Source: Nitrosomonas communis
GTDB lineage: Bacteria; Pseudomonadota; Gammaproteobacteria; Burkholderiales; Nitrosomonadaceae
Assembly: GCF_900114745.1 (NCBI RefSeq)
Contig: NZ_FOUB01000027.1
Span: 1 to 50,486 of the forward strand
Reading direction: 5' to 3'
DNA: 50,486 bases
This document shows, in pieces, positions 1-7,703 of the stretch (within the stretch, counting starts at the first letter, position 1; the number at the start of each line of letters is the position of its first letter). A program made the translations under genes and the position numbers. The notes beneath the pieces are model-generated. The model did no database searches, was not told the DNA's origin, and worked only from the letters and a program-made list of their open reading frames with translations.

Positions 1-407
1 GCGTCAAACTCTGATAATCTCTCATTTGATTCTCCTAGCTCTTGATCAAGCTAAAAGAATCACGGTGACCGTATCACACGGTCAAACCTTTAATAGTCCC
101 CCGGCATAGCCGGGGGATTACCTTATTTATTTATTAGTGCGGTTTAACAGGTGTTATAACTTTCTGTTTTTATTAACATAATACTCGTCAGTGCTCGCCA
201 ACACTCGCCCATAATCGTCAGATTTGTCACGTTCTATTCTTGGAGTTTTGTAAATAACTATACGTGAGAGGGATATTACTATTAGTTTGATCAACTGAAA
301 TATGCCAGAAGTAGTCAATTTATGTAACTCTCAAGAGAAAATATGATAATTGCAATAAATTTTGTAAACTTAAACTAACTTACATACTTTCTTTCTGAAG
401 TCTTAAA
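1..407. other. Intergenic left flank with hairpins and att-like arm
   Basis: No gene is visible here. There is a small inverted repeat GACCGT/ACGGTC at 67-72 and 78-83, then a strong hairpin at 97-117 (listed separately). The stretch at about 178-245 resembles the stretch at about 2487-2545: both hold an actcgcc/taaca block, then atcgtcagattt or atcgttagattt, then a tct/gctctatt block. I read these as diverged copies of an attachment-site arm. No copy of the tRNA-Asn 3' end, which would mark the far end of the island, was found here. Confidence 0.5.
97..117. terminator. Perfect 9-bp stem hairpin, likely terminator
   Basis: TCCCCCGGC (97-105), loop ATA, GCCGGGGGA (109-117), followed by an AT-rich tract. 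No gene immediately to the left is visible, so I cannot tell which transcript it ends. A decayed relative with the same flanking words (atagt...ggggattacct) lies at 9224-9256. Confidence 0.6.
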
Positions 408-1448
408 ATGGAAATTACCAGATCTAGTTTTACTATTAGCGAAATCAGGGATATGTGGCAACGACGTGAATTGATAGTAAATAAAAATTATCAACGATCA
501 TCGTCAGTTTGGCCAGATTCTGCTCGCACTTATTTTATTGATACGATTTTAAATCGGTATATTTTTCCAAAGGTATACTTTTATCAAGTATTCGACAAAA
601 CCCGTAAAAAAGTTATTCGAGAAATCGTAGACGGTCAGCAACGTTTGACCACTATTCTTTGTTTTTTGAATGATGATTTTCCTCTTACCAGTCGATCAGT
701 TAAATATCAAGGCAAGCGTTTTAGCGATTTAGATGAAGATTTACAACAACAATTTTTAACATATAGCGTAGAAGTCGACATCATTTATTCTGCAGAACAG
801 TCTGACTTGTTAGCCATGTTCACAAGAATGAATGCGTATACCGCACCTCTTAATCCTGCAGAAAAACGTCATGCAGAGTTTGAAGGACAGTTCAAGTGGT
901 TCATCATCGAAGCCACGGGTGAGATAGGCCCCAGGCTTGTCAATTTTAATGTTTTAACATCAAAACAAGCAATTAGAATGCACGACGCAGAATTTTTAAC
1001 TGAGCTGGCAATTGTGCTTGACCTTGGAATTATGAACAAGTCCGATACTTCTCTTACTCAAATATATAGAAAATATGACAAATCATTTCCTCGCGAGGCA
1101 GAATTTCGTGGCCGTATCTACGAATTTATGCAGTTGCTTGAGCAGGAATTTGCCCCATTAAAAAATACTTTTATTACAAAATCATACGTATGTCATTCAT
1201 TGTTTTGCGCCTTAATGCAAAGAAAATATGGCATCCCCAACGGTAACGAATTTGGTACCCAGACGGATGGAGTGTTTTTCACAAATTTACAAAAAACTAT
1301 TGACGCTTTAAGTGCTCTTGCCGGTGCACATGAATTGCAAGATATAAGTGGTCCTTATGGTCCTTATGTAGAAGCTTGTTTAAGCACAACTCATAGAGTA
1401 AAGCAGCGAAAAATTAGATCAATATGGTTATATAATGCGTTAATCTGA
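408..1448 (+). CDS. DUF262 domain protein (GmrS-like)
   Basis: A 346-residue protein with the DUF262 signature DGQQRLTT at residues 75-82 and an upstream NYQR...W block (28-35). DUF262 belongs to the ParB/sulfiredoxin-like nucleotide-hydrolysing fold seen in GmrS of the GmrSD type IV restriction system. The protein is short, and I see no C-terminal DUF1524 HNH nuclease domain, so it is not a full GmrSD. It is followed 8 bases later by a HEPN-like gene on the same strand, which suggests a two-gene operon in which this protein senses or regulates and the partner cleaves; that role split is inference. The start has no clear ribosome-binding site. It is cargo of the island ending at tRNA-Asn. Confidence 0.75.
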   Translation: MEITRSSFTISEIRDMWQRRELIVNKNYQRSSSVWPDSARTYFIDTILNRYIFPKVYFYQVFDKTRKKVIREIVDGQQRLTTILCFLNDDFPLTSRSVKYQGKRFSDLDEDLQQQFLTYSVEVDIIYSAEQSDLLAMFTRMNAYTAPLNPAEKRHAEFEGQFKWFIIEATGEIGPRLVNFNVLTSKQAIRMHDAEFLTELAIVLDLGIMNKSDTSLTQIYRKYDKSFPREAEFRGRIYEFMQLLEQEFAPLKNTFITKSYVCHSLFCALMQRKYGIPNGNEFGTQTDGVFFTNLQKTIDALSALAGAHELQDISGPYGPYVEACLSTTHRVKQRKIRSIWLYNALI

Positions 1449-1456
1449 GATTTGCC

Positions 1457-2113
1457 ATGACTCTTGCAAGATGCTATGTGCAGATAAATAGTCGACTGTC
1501 ACGTAGACACAAACAAGCAACTTCAATTCTTGATGATCATGTGAATGGCAATCTCTCACCTTGGGAATTTAGGTTTCTTGCAGAGGCATTACTTTCGAAT
1601 TTATGGATAGACTGGAATGTTTTCGTAAAACAAGTGCTATTGTTATCTTGTAGAGGAACTACAACTCGATCTGGCGTAATAGTGCCGGCAAGATTGGCTC
1701 CTAATAATACCGAAAGTCGTATAACGTATGAATTTATACAGTGTAGTAAAAATGCTACTGTTAACCCCACTAAAACTTATTCTGGATCAATAGAACCCAC
1801 TTGGGCTCATCCTGATAGAATTATCGGTTGTATCAGCGGACTTGCAACTTCAAACACTACAGAACTTCAGAATGCATTTGGCTCTGCCGGATTGTTCGGC
1901 CCTAAAAGAATACATTTAGTGCGAAATGCATGTGCACATAAATCCAAGTTTAATCGTAACGAAGTAGCGCGTGCTTTGAGAGGCTTATACCTTACAAATC
2001 ACTTTCTTGATCCAATAGATATTATCTGGGGAAATAATTCCTCAACCAATTCTATTGCAATTTTTGAATGGATTGCCGATCTCACTGATATTGCAGACCT
2101 TGCAACTCATTGA
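1457..2113 (+). CDS. HEPN-like putative ribonuclease, partner of DUF262 gene
   Basis: A 218-residue protein. Its visible signature is RNACAH at residues 156-161, which fits the R-x4-H catalytic motif of HEPN ribonucleases (RN..AH is the common form). A helical segment near residues 35-62 (FLAEALLSNLWIDW) resembles the first long HEPN helix. The motif lies before a C-terminal helical tail, as in the MAE_28990-type HEPN families, but I cannot confirm a family assignment. It starts 8 bases after the DUF262 stop codon, so the two are probably cotranscribed. HEPN proteins commonly act as RNA-cleaving toxins in defence and toxin-antitoxin modules. It could also be a catalytically dead relative. Confidence 0.55.
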   Translation: MTLARCYVQINSRLSRRHKQATSILDDHVNGNLSPWEFRFLAEALLSNLWIDWNVFVKQVLLLSCRGTTTRSGVIVPARLAPNNTESRITYEFIQCSKNATVNPTKTYSGSIEPTWAHPDRIIGCISGLATSNTTELQNAFGSAGLFGPKRIHLVRNACAHKSKFNRNEVARALRGLYLTNHFLDPIDIIWGNNSSTNSIAIFEWIADLTDIADLATH

Positions 2114-2275
2114 ATTTATGCTTATTCAAGGATTCTTTAGGTGGCTTGCTGATCTCAACTACTAACTGCAATTAGCTGAAACCGGATTTCTGCCTCAATT
2201 TATTTAAATAAAATAGCGGTGACCTAACAAATTTTTTGATATTTTTATAACTTCTTGATTCCATGTCGCTGCTGA

Positions 2276-2310
2276 AAGAAATTGAACCTCCGACCTGCTG
2301 ATTACGAAAC
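2276..2310 (-). repeat. Decayed 3' half of a tRNA, Thr(CGT)-like (attachment scar)
   Basis: Read on the minus strand, the sequence gives an anticodon loop TTCGTAA, an anticodon-stem strand TCAGC, a variable loop AGGTC and a T-arm beginning GGAGGTTCAATT. This is the layout of a tRNA-Thr(CGT) 3' half. There is no 5' half and the distal T-stem and acceptor are degenerate, so it is not a functional tRNA. Integrases target tRNA 3' ends, so the likely reading is a leftover attachment site of an older insertion. It lies in the same orientation as the intact tRNA-Asn at 8658-8733. Confidence 0.55.
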
Positions 2311-2337
2311 GTAACCATGAGTATATAGTACATGTTA

Positions 2338-2450
2338 ATCAATCACTTACAATGTTCACCAAGCATAAAAACAGTGTCACGCAACCACAAACAGTAGTAC
2401 TTGCAGCGTACTTTGGCACAAATTTGCCACAATTTTATATTGTATTTTGT
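2338..2450. repeat. Att-like diverged repeat, copy A
   Basis: The first 42 bases match 3652-3693 at 35 positions; both contain the core caagcataaaa and cagtgtca. Weaker similarity continues through a block of the form ttgg.acaa.ttt. Upstream of both copies is ttacgaaa.gtaac. The two copies bracket the Ntn-hydrolase gene (2595-3536). Confidence 0.5.
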
Positions 2451-2594
2451 TTTGATTCCTCGGCACGAATTGTTTTATTGAAAATAAACTTGCAAGTACT
2501 CGCTAACAATCGTTAGATTTATCATGCTCTATTATTGAGCATTGGAATAGAAAATTAATTTAGGGAATGTGAATTTTTTAGTAGGAGTCGAATA

Positions 2595-3536
2595 CTATGT
2601 GTGATTATCTACACGTTCTTGATAAAGAAGAGCTCTTTCATGAGCAATGGTAATACTTTTTTTAACATATTCTAAAAATTCATTTTCTGAATTACATCGT
2701 AATATTGTTGGTTTAAATGAACTTTCAGGATGATATATGAGCCCAAATTTCCCTGATTCGAAAAAAACAGGAAAAATCCCAAGACCAATACCTGTATATA
2801 ATCCCACATGCTTAATGTCAGAGCCTTCAGCTGCTCCTCCAAAATATACTGGAGAATTAGGTTCATTTCTGATTGGAATTGGGTTTCCCCTAACTTGTAA
2901 ATATTCTATATAGTAGAATTGGTTTTCTTCTGATATTACAACGGTGCGAATACCATCAATTGAAGAAATATTGGGATCATCTATAACTTGCATCATTGCA
3001 TTCATTGATTTTGCTAAGTGAGCATGAAATTCTGGAATTTTATTTTTTCCTAATCTACTAATTTCAAAAGTAGGAACTGGGCTTTTATTTTCTTCAGAAT
3101 GAAAAAAAGATTGAAATTTTGAATAGGCGTCTATATCACCGATGTGCGTTACCTGCTTTTCCCATTGCACTTTCCCATTTGCGATTTTGAATAGTTCTTT
3201 TTCAAAAAAAGCAGGGTTGTCGCGTTTTTCAACTATAACTCCCACAATAAAATCCGTTTGATGTTCGGCTCTGTTATGATGGTATAAGAAGTAGTCAATG
3301 ACCTGGTTTTTATCGAACAGAAATAGCCCTTTATCGTAAATCCTCTCTATCGCTTGCCGGGCATATTCAATATTTCCCGCAAAAGCAACAAACAGTCCAG
3401 GTGCAAGAATAACTACTTTTAGACCTCCAATGTATTGTTCTGCTTGAGTTGTTGTGTCGGCTCCATTGACAGTAAATTTTGTATCTGCAATAACGAAAAT
3501 TTCATCATTAATTTGTCGAGCAACAATTAAACTCAA
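2595..3536 (-). CDS. Proteasome-like Ntn hydrolase, standalone
   Basis: A 313-residue protein whose N-terminus matches the proteasome beta-subunit plan. After removal of Met1 the first residue is Ser. The motif ADTK then puts Asp at mature position 17, which is where proteasomes carry their catalytic Asp17. A GGLKV segment followed by a glycine-rich FVAFAGN turn resembles the segment around proteasome Lys33, with the lysine at mature position 39. A later FGGAAEGSD stretch (near residue 230) resembles the conserved S/G-rich active-site loop. N-terminal Ser rather than Thr is unusual for proteasomes but occurs among Ntn hydrolases. There is no ATPase partner (HslU or Mpa type) nearby. It stands alone in a mobile island; its substrate is unknown. 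Confidence 0.6.
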   Translation of the reverse strand: MSLIVARQINDEIFVIADTKFTVNGADTTTQAEQYIGGLKVVILAPGLFVAFAGNIEYARQAIERIYDKGLFLFDKNQVIDYFLYHHNRAEHQTDFIVGVIVEKRDNPAFFEKELFKIANGKVQWEKQVTHIGDIDAYSKFQSFFHSEENKSPVPTFEISRLGKNKIPEFHAHLAKSMNAMMQVIDDPNISSIDGIRTVVISEENQFYYIEYLQVRGNPIPIRNEPNSPVYFGGAAEGSDIKHVGLYTGIGLGIFPVFFESGKFGLIYHPESSFKPTILRCNSENEFLEYVKKSITIAHERALLYQERVDNHT

Positions 3537-3802
3537 AATTCAACCTCTCTAGTTATAAGAAGCAATTTATAAAATAACGATTTATTTTATAAAGCTTTTA
3601 AATAATGACTCGGTATTTACGAAAAGTAACTATAAATTCTAAATTAATATAAATCATTCACTTGTAATGCTTGCCAAGCATAAAATCAGTGTCAAACTGC
3701 TCCAACCAATGAAGTTTTTCGGGTAATTTGGTACAATTTTGACATAATTAATTTTGTAACCATTTGGCTCACCATGAAGTTAGGGGTGCCACAACTTCAT
3801 TT
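3537..3802. repeat. Gap containing att-like diverged repeat, copy B
   Basis: The stretch from about 3615 to 3760 is the second copy of the repeat seen at 2301-2450, with the shared words ttacgaaa.gtaac, gccaagcataaaa and cagtgtca. The rest is AT-rich with no gene. It separates the Ntn-hydrolase gene from the next cargo gene. Confidence 0.45.
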
Positions 3803-4549
3803 TCATAAATTATCTGTAGATAAGAACTCATTTACTGATTCTTTCCATATATCCAGATTTGCAAATGGATGCCTAGATGGGTGATTTGGCCATAATACCA
3901 ATCGTATGCGATGATTATTGCTATTGTACAAATCCCACAAGCTGAAACGATAGTTTATAAAAAATTTCTCTTTTTCTGGTTTATTCCAATCGATTTTCAG
4001 ACCAGATTCATGATTCCACCATTGAGAAACCTCTTTATCCTTCATTATTTTCTTTAATCCAAATAAGACCACCAAGTCAGGATTATGAATATTGTTCAAT
4101 AATCTAGATGCCCATTGAACGTATGGTTTCTCTACATCATATTTTGTTGCAGCTCCGGCAGAATCTGTACCTAAATTAATGTGAGTTGTTAATGATAATG
4201 CTTCGTCTATTGTTATGGTTGGACAGTTTTTCTGACAAAACGAATGAGATAAATATCTTAATTTCTCCCAGTAACCTCTTGCATCAGGGTAATAAAAGTA
4301 GCTATTCTTTGGTTTGATTACACATGGTTCACTATAAAAATCAAAACCATTCTTACGTGATTTCTCTGCTTCAGGATTAGGACTATTGCCATACGAAACT
4401 CCGATAAGCACAATTTTTGGATCAATGCTTGCTGGCATCCCATCAGGCCATAGTTTTTCTGGTGTTGTTTCTATAAGTTCATTTTTGCGCCTTTCTTTTT
4501 CTTCGAGTGGTAAAGAATCAAGTGAATACAGATGATTTAAGTAATTCAT
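3803..4549 (-). CDS. Unknown protein, possible uracil-DNA glycosylase fold
   Basis: A 248-residue protein that I cannot place firmly. Several blocks are arranged as in the uracil-DNA glycosylase superfamily: a strand ending in GVSYGNSPNP (residues 50-59, cf. motif 1 G-x-x-P-G), WEKLRYL (94-100), LTTHINLG (120-127), a hydrophobic strand LVVLFGLKK (159-167) and a late NHPSRHP block (222-228), which resembles the His-Pro-Ser motif 2. No membrane segment or signal peptide is visible. If correct, it would act on DNA, possibly on modified bases of invaders; that is inference. It is minus-strand cargo in the island, with att-like repeats on its right (3652) and perhaps on its left (about 4588). Confidence 0.4.
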   Translation of the reverse strand: MNYLNHLYSLDSLPLEEKERRKNELIETTPEKLWPDGMPASIDPKIVLIGVSYGNSPNPEAEKSRKNGFDFYSEPCVIKPKNSYFYYPDARGYWEKLRYLSHSFCQKNCPTITIDEALSLTTHINLGTDSAGAATKYDVEKPYVQWASRLLNNIHNPDLVVLFGLKKIMKDKEVSQWWNHESGLKIDWNKPEKEKFFINYRFSLWDLYNSNNHRIRLVLWPNHPSRHPFANLDIWKESVNEFLSTDNL

Positions 4550-5037
4550 AGTAATAATAAAAATTAAGTACCTCTAAATAGAAAAGTATAAAGTCTAAAA
4601 TTAGTGGTAATGCTGGCCTTTAATTATTATGCATAAGTCATTCTGCACCTAGAGTTTTACGTTTAAATTATTCAAATATAAATAAACAGGCTTCTACATT
4701 CTCTAAGAATGTTTTATCTAAATATTTTTGATTTTTTAAATTGTTTGGGATTGTAGAGAAAGGGCTTGTGAGAAGAATTAACAAGAATGCAGCTAATGAT
4801 TGAGTGTAATCTAGCTGACTTCGCAGCTTCAGGGTGTATTCAAATTATTAAATATTAATTTTTATCTTGCTGCTGAAACAAGATTTTTGTGTGTGATAAT
4901 AAGTCGAAAGATTTATTTTTTTATAGCATGCTTTTGTCAATTAATTTATAAAATTATCATAATATTTGACGTGATAGATAAAAATTAACCACTTAAGTTT
5001 CGCTTAAGTCTCAAGATTCTCTCAGAGTTATTTAACG
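4550..5037. other. AT-rich gap, possible third att-like repeat and operator
   Basis: No gene is seen. At about 4588-4645 the words tataaagtctaaa, gtaatgctggcc and gcataagtca echo repeat copy B (3630-3690), so this may be a third, very decayed copy. Just before the next gene is an inverted repeat ACTTAAG (4991-4997), 5-base loop, CTTAAGT (5003-5009), in a position suited to an operator or leader hairpin. Confidence 0.35.
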
Positions 5038-5766
5038 ATGCTCGTGCATATAAAATCTTTATCTTTGTGGGAAATTGCTCATTATTGGCATGACTATGAT
5101 CCAAGAATGTCCAGCATTCACAATATACCGTTAAAAGTACGTGATACTCTTCTGGTACTCCTCAAGACTTCAGTCAATGCGAAATTTAATGTATACGTTG
5201 AAAAACACAGAGCTTATTTATTAAAGCTATTCCGTTATATTCAACAGATCACCACAGAATGCTTTTTGCAAAATTTACAGGAATCCATAGATAAGAAAGT
5301 ATTTGATAAACGTCTATTTAACAGCATTATTGTGACTCGTAATGCATTAGCTCTCTGGTGTATTGAAAACAACGAACCATTACCTAAATTCTGGTTTCCG
5401 GATAATGATAAATATCCTTATGATTTGAACGATGAAAACCTAATAGAAGATGCTTATCGCTATGAATTCCTATTGTTGCATGATGGACCGGAAAAGACAG
5501 ACCCCGGATCAGAAGTAAAGCAAGTGGTTTCCCCGTCGGTTAGTAGCAATGCTGCTAAAGCCGCAAATGCCAAGCATGCAGGAACAAATGCGATTAAAGA
5601 TAGATTTATTAGCTTTTATCTTTCGGATGGTGGCAAACATCCTGATAAAACCGCTGCCGCAAAGCATTTCTTTGATTCTTTAGATAAGCGAGAGCAACTC
5701 CTTTTTAGTACCAGTAAAACAGCCACACGCGCTTTTTTAGAGGCTTTACGCAAGCACGAGAAATGA
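5038..5766 (+). CDS. Hypothetical protein of the integrative element
   Basis: A 242-residue protein of unknown function. The N-terminal part (residues 1-55) has an LWEIAHYWHDYDPR block followed by a helical region, and the C-terminal 70 residues (about 172-242) are Ala/Lys-rich and helical. No signal peptide or membrane span is visible. It lies upstream of, and in the same direction as, the replication-initiator, excisionase and integrase genes, so it probably belongs to the element's core module (replication or maintenance) rather than to its cargo. The start at 5038 has no strong ribosome-binding site. Confidence 0.55.
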   Translation: MLVHIKSLSLWEIAHYWHDYDPRMSSIHNIPLKVRDTLLVLLKTSVNAKFNVYVEKHRAYLLKLFRYIQQITTECFLQNLQESIDKKVFDKRLFNSIIVTRNALALWCIENNEPLPKFWFPDNDKYPYDLNDENLIEDAYRYEFLLLHDGPEKTDPGSEVKQVVSPSVSSNAAKAANAKHAGTNAIKDRFISFYLSDGGKHPDKTAAAKHFFDSLDKREQLLFSTSKTATRAFLEALRKHEK

Positions 5767-5790
5767 GTAAAGTCTTCTTAATACCAATAT

Positions 5791-5879
5791 ACGTTTGCAT
5801 GCAAATGCATATTCAACCATAGATAATTTTTGTGGTTCTAAAATAGCGATTCTTGTGCAGACGTATTTACGTTTGCATG
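5791..5879. promoter_or_regulatory. Repeated ACGTTTGCATG boxes, candidate rep operator or origin
   Basis: The 11-base word ACGTTTGCATG occurs exactly at 5791-5801 and at 5869-5879. The first copy extends into a perfect 12-base palindrome TTTGCATGCAAA (5794-5805). The boxes sit in the 183-base gap directly upstream of the replication initiator. Positions like this usually hold a repressor operator or initiator-binding repeats; which of the two is unknown. Confidence 0.4.
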
Positions 5880-5949
5880 TAGCCGTAATTGTCAATAGAG
5901 CATAGAAGCTCGATAGTGCCTCCGTCATCAATAACTTATGGAGGTAGCA

Positions 5950-7353
5950 ATGAAAGACTACGAGCAATTTGCACATAATGGAGCATCACAAGGTTCTTTA
6001 GCTGAGCAAATAGAAAATATACTATCCACTTCGCCAACGCATCGCACAACGAGCGAACGCGAGGCGATGCGATGCGTTGGCGAAGTGGACGATACTTCGA
6101 TAGAAGTATCACAAGCGTCAAAATTATCCTCAGGGGGTACGACTCGTAGTAACACAGTACCCAATAACTGCAATAGTGACTACTTTAAGCTTTTAAGGTT
6201 TGGGGTGGATAGCCTTTATCTCTCCTATCCAGGTGAATTATTGCCTGATGTGGATGATGAACTAAAAGAACTGAAGAAGACCGCGCAATTACCCCAATCC
6301 TTTGAACAAATCAAAGCCCAGTATTCCGTCAATGACCATATTTTTGAGGTCAAGGACAAAGGCGCAAAATTATTCCCCTAGATCCTGGAAGATAATGCTT
6401 TTCGTATTCAGCTATCACGCAGTAAATCGGTTCCCTTAGCCTATGTAAAGATTTCCAGCGAGTATTTGACGCATATAAGTCCACTAGTAGCAGAAAAAGC
6501 GCTACGGGCTATCCTGGATCAATTTGGGGCTATTCATGAATCCGCTAATGTCAGCCGTATCGATTTATTTGTAGACTTCGTCAGCTCACAGAATATGGAA
6601 AGCTGGGATCGTCATGCCTGGGTAACGCGTGCTTCCGCGATTAACCAATATTCTAACGAGCGTGAATTCTCTGGCTGGACGATTGGCGCAGGGGGCGTCA
6701 TCAGTTGCCGTTTGTATAACAAAACGTTGGAAATCCTCAAACAATCCAAAAAAACCTATTTATATGAACTCTGGTATCGCGCGGGATGGAATGGACTAGA
6801 CCCGGTATGGCGGCTTGAATTTCAACTCAATCGGGAAGTCATCACGCAAAAGGGATTACAGAAGCTTTCAGACGTGTTAAATCATCTCAATGGCTTATGG
6901 AGCTATGCCACCGCAGAATGGCTACGTTTGACATTACCCAATCCAGAGGATCAAACACGCTCACGCTGGCCGATTCGTCCTTTATGGGGTTATTTTTCCT
7001 CAGTGGACTGGCAAACCAATGATAGCCCTCTCCTCCCTCGTTTTAATTCAGCCCGTATTCCTGGCGTTGATAGACTATGCAGCAGTTTATTAAGTTGCCT
7101 CACTTCTTACATGGCACGGGAAAGAATCTGGAATCTTGACCGAGGATTTGATGCTTTCAAGCTTGCCTTTTGCCAGCACTTTGATGAAATCAGCGCTCAT
7201 CTGGGATTAGCTTTCGATAATTTTATCGAGGAAAAAGTGGCCATCAAAGCGTGGAAATTCAATACTATCTTGAACCGCGACATTGAAGCCGAGCAACAAG
7301 CCAAGCTGAACAAATCTGCGGCTGAGTATCGGAAGCAGTCAGACGGCGAATAA
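5950..7353 (+). pseudogene. Rep_trans-type replication initiator, interrupted by TAG
   Basis: This would be a rolling-circle-type replication initiator (Rep_trans/RstA-like) of the integrated element. Two parts lie in the same frame: codons from 5950 to a TAG at 6379-6381, and an open stretch from 6382 to 7353. The N-terminal part contains FGVDSLYLSY; the second part has family-typical blocks SRIDLFVDF, CRLYNKTLEI and WRLEFQLNRE. Both are needed for the domain, so the TAG splits one gene of about 467 codons. The start at 5950 is chosen because GGAGG lies at 5940-5944. The second part has no convincing start or ribosome-binding site. The 6025-6110 segment is a palindromic insertion. Readthrough, a sequencing error and true decay are all possible. 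Confidence 0.75.
6025..6110. repeat. Palindromic insertion within rep coding sequence
   Basis: A perfect 22-bp inverted repeat (6025-6046 and 6068-6089; arm begins TCCACTTCGCCAACGC) encloses a 21-base spacer. It is followed by a second perfect hairpin GATACTTC (6091-6098) / GAAGTATC (6103-6110). The frame stays open across it. The region encodes a low-complexity stretch before the recognisable Rep domain, so it looks like an in-frame mobile palindrome rather than ancestral coding sequence. Confidence 0.75.
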
Positions 7354-7355
7354 CA

Positions 7356-7703
7356 ATGGATAAAATTAGCCTGCCACTGCCTGCGATTCGATGTTTATCC
7401 AAAGAAGAAGCGGCATGTTACCTCGGTATCGGCGTAACCTTACTCACTGAATTGGAAATTCCTTTTATCAAACTGGGTCGCCGTTGCCTCTATGACAGGG
7501 TTGATTTGGATGCCTGGATAGAGGATTATAAGCAACGCGAGCACGGGCGGGCTAAGGAGGAAAATTTATGGCACAAACCCAAGAAGGCGTCTACCGAAGG
7601 CCAGATTCCCGCTTCTGGTGGATTGCAACCACGCTCCCAAACGACAAAAGAATACGCCAAAGTGCTGGGACTGAAAGCCGACAAGATGCCGAAGCGCTGC
7701 TAG
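7356..7703 (+). CDS. AlpA/MerR-like excisionase (helix-turn-helix)
   Basis: A 115-residue protein with an excisionase-type winged helix-turn-helix at residues 13-55 (CLSKEEAACYLGIG...IPFIKLGRRCLYDRVDLDAWI). This matches the AlpA/Xis pattern, where a cLs..EaA.yLg helix-turn-helix is followed by a G-R-x-x-Y/W-x-x-x-D-L-D-x-W wing. It starts 2 bases after the replication initiator stop and overlaps the integrase start by 136 bases. Such proteins control integrase expression and direct excision. The C-terminal 45 residues share DNA with the integrase N-terminus and may be unselected. Confidence 0.75.
   Translation: MDKISLPLPAIRCLSKEEAACYLGIGVTLLTELEIPFIKLGRRCLYDRVDLDAWIEDYKQREHGRAKEENLWHKPKKASTEGQIPASGGLQPRSQTTKEYAKVLGLKADKMPKRC

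Larger units (their letters stand above)
2114..2594. other. Gap with tRNA scar and att-like repeats
   Basis: No gene is seen. The stretch holds a tRNA-Thr-like 3' fragment (2276-2310, minus strand), repeat copy A (about 2338-2450), and an arm at about 2487-2545 that resembles 178-245. It therefore looks like an old recombination junction between two cargo modules. Confidence 0.5.

Noticed and set aside
2276..2310. A functional tRNA-Thr
   Set aside because: Only the 3' half is present and the distal T-stem and acceptor do not pair, so I list it as a scar.
6379..6381. TAG as pyrrolysine or a recoding signal
   Set aside because: There is no downstream insertion element and no pyrrolysine machinery in sight. 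A mutated or misread codon is simpler.
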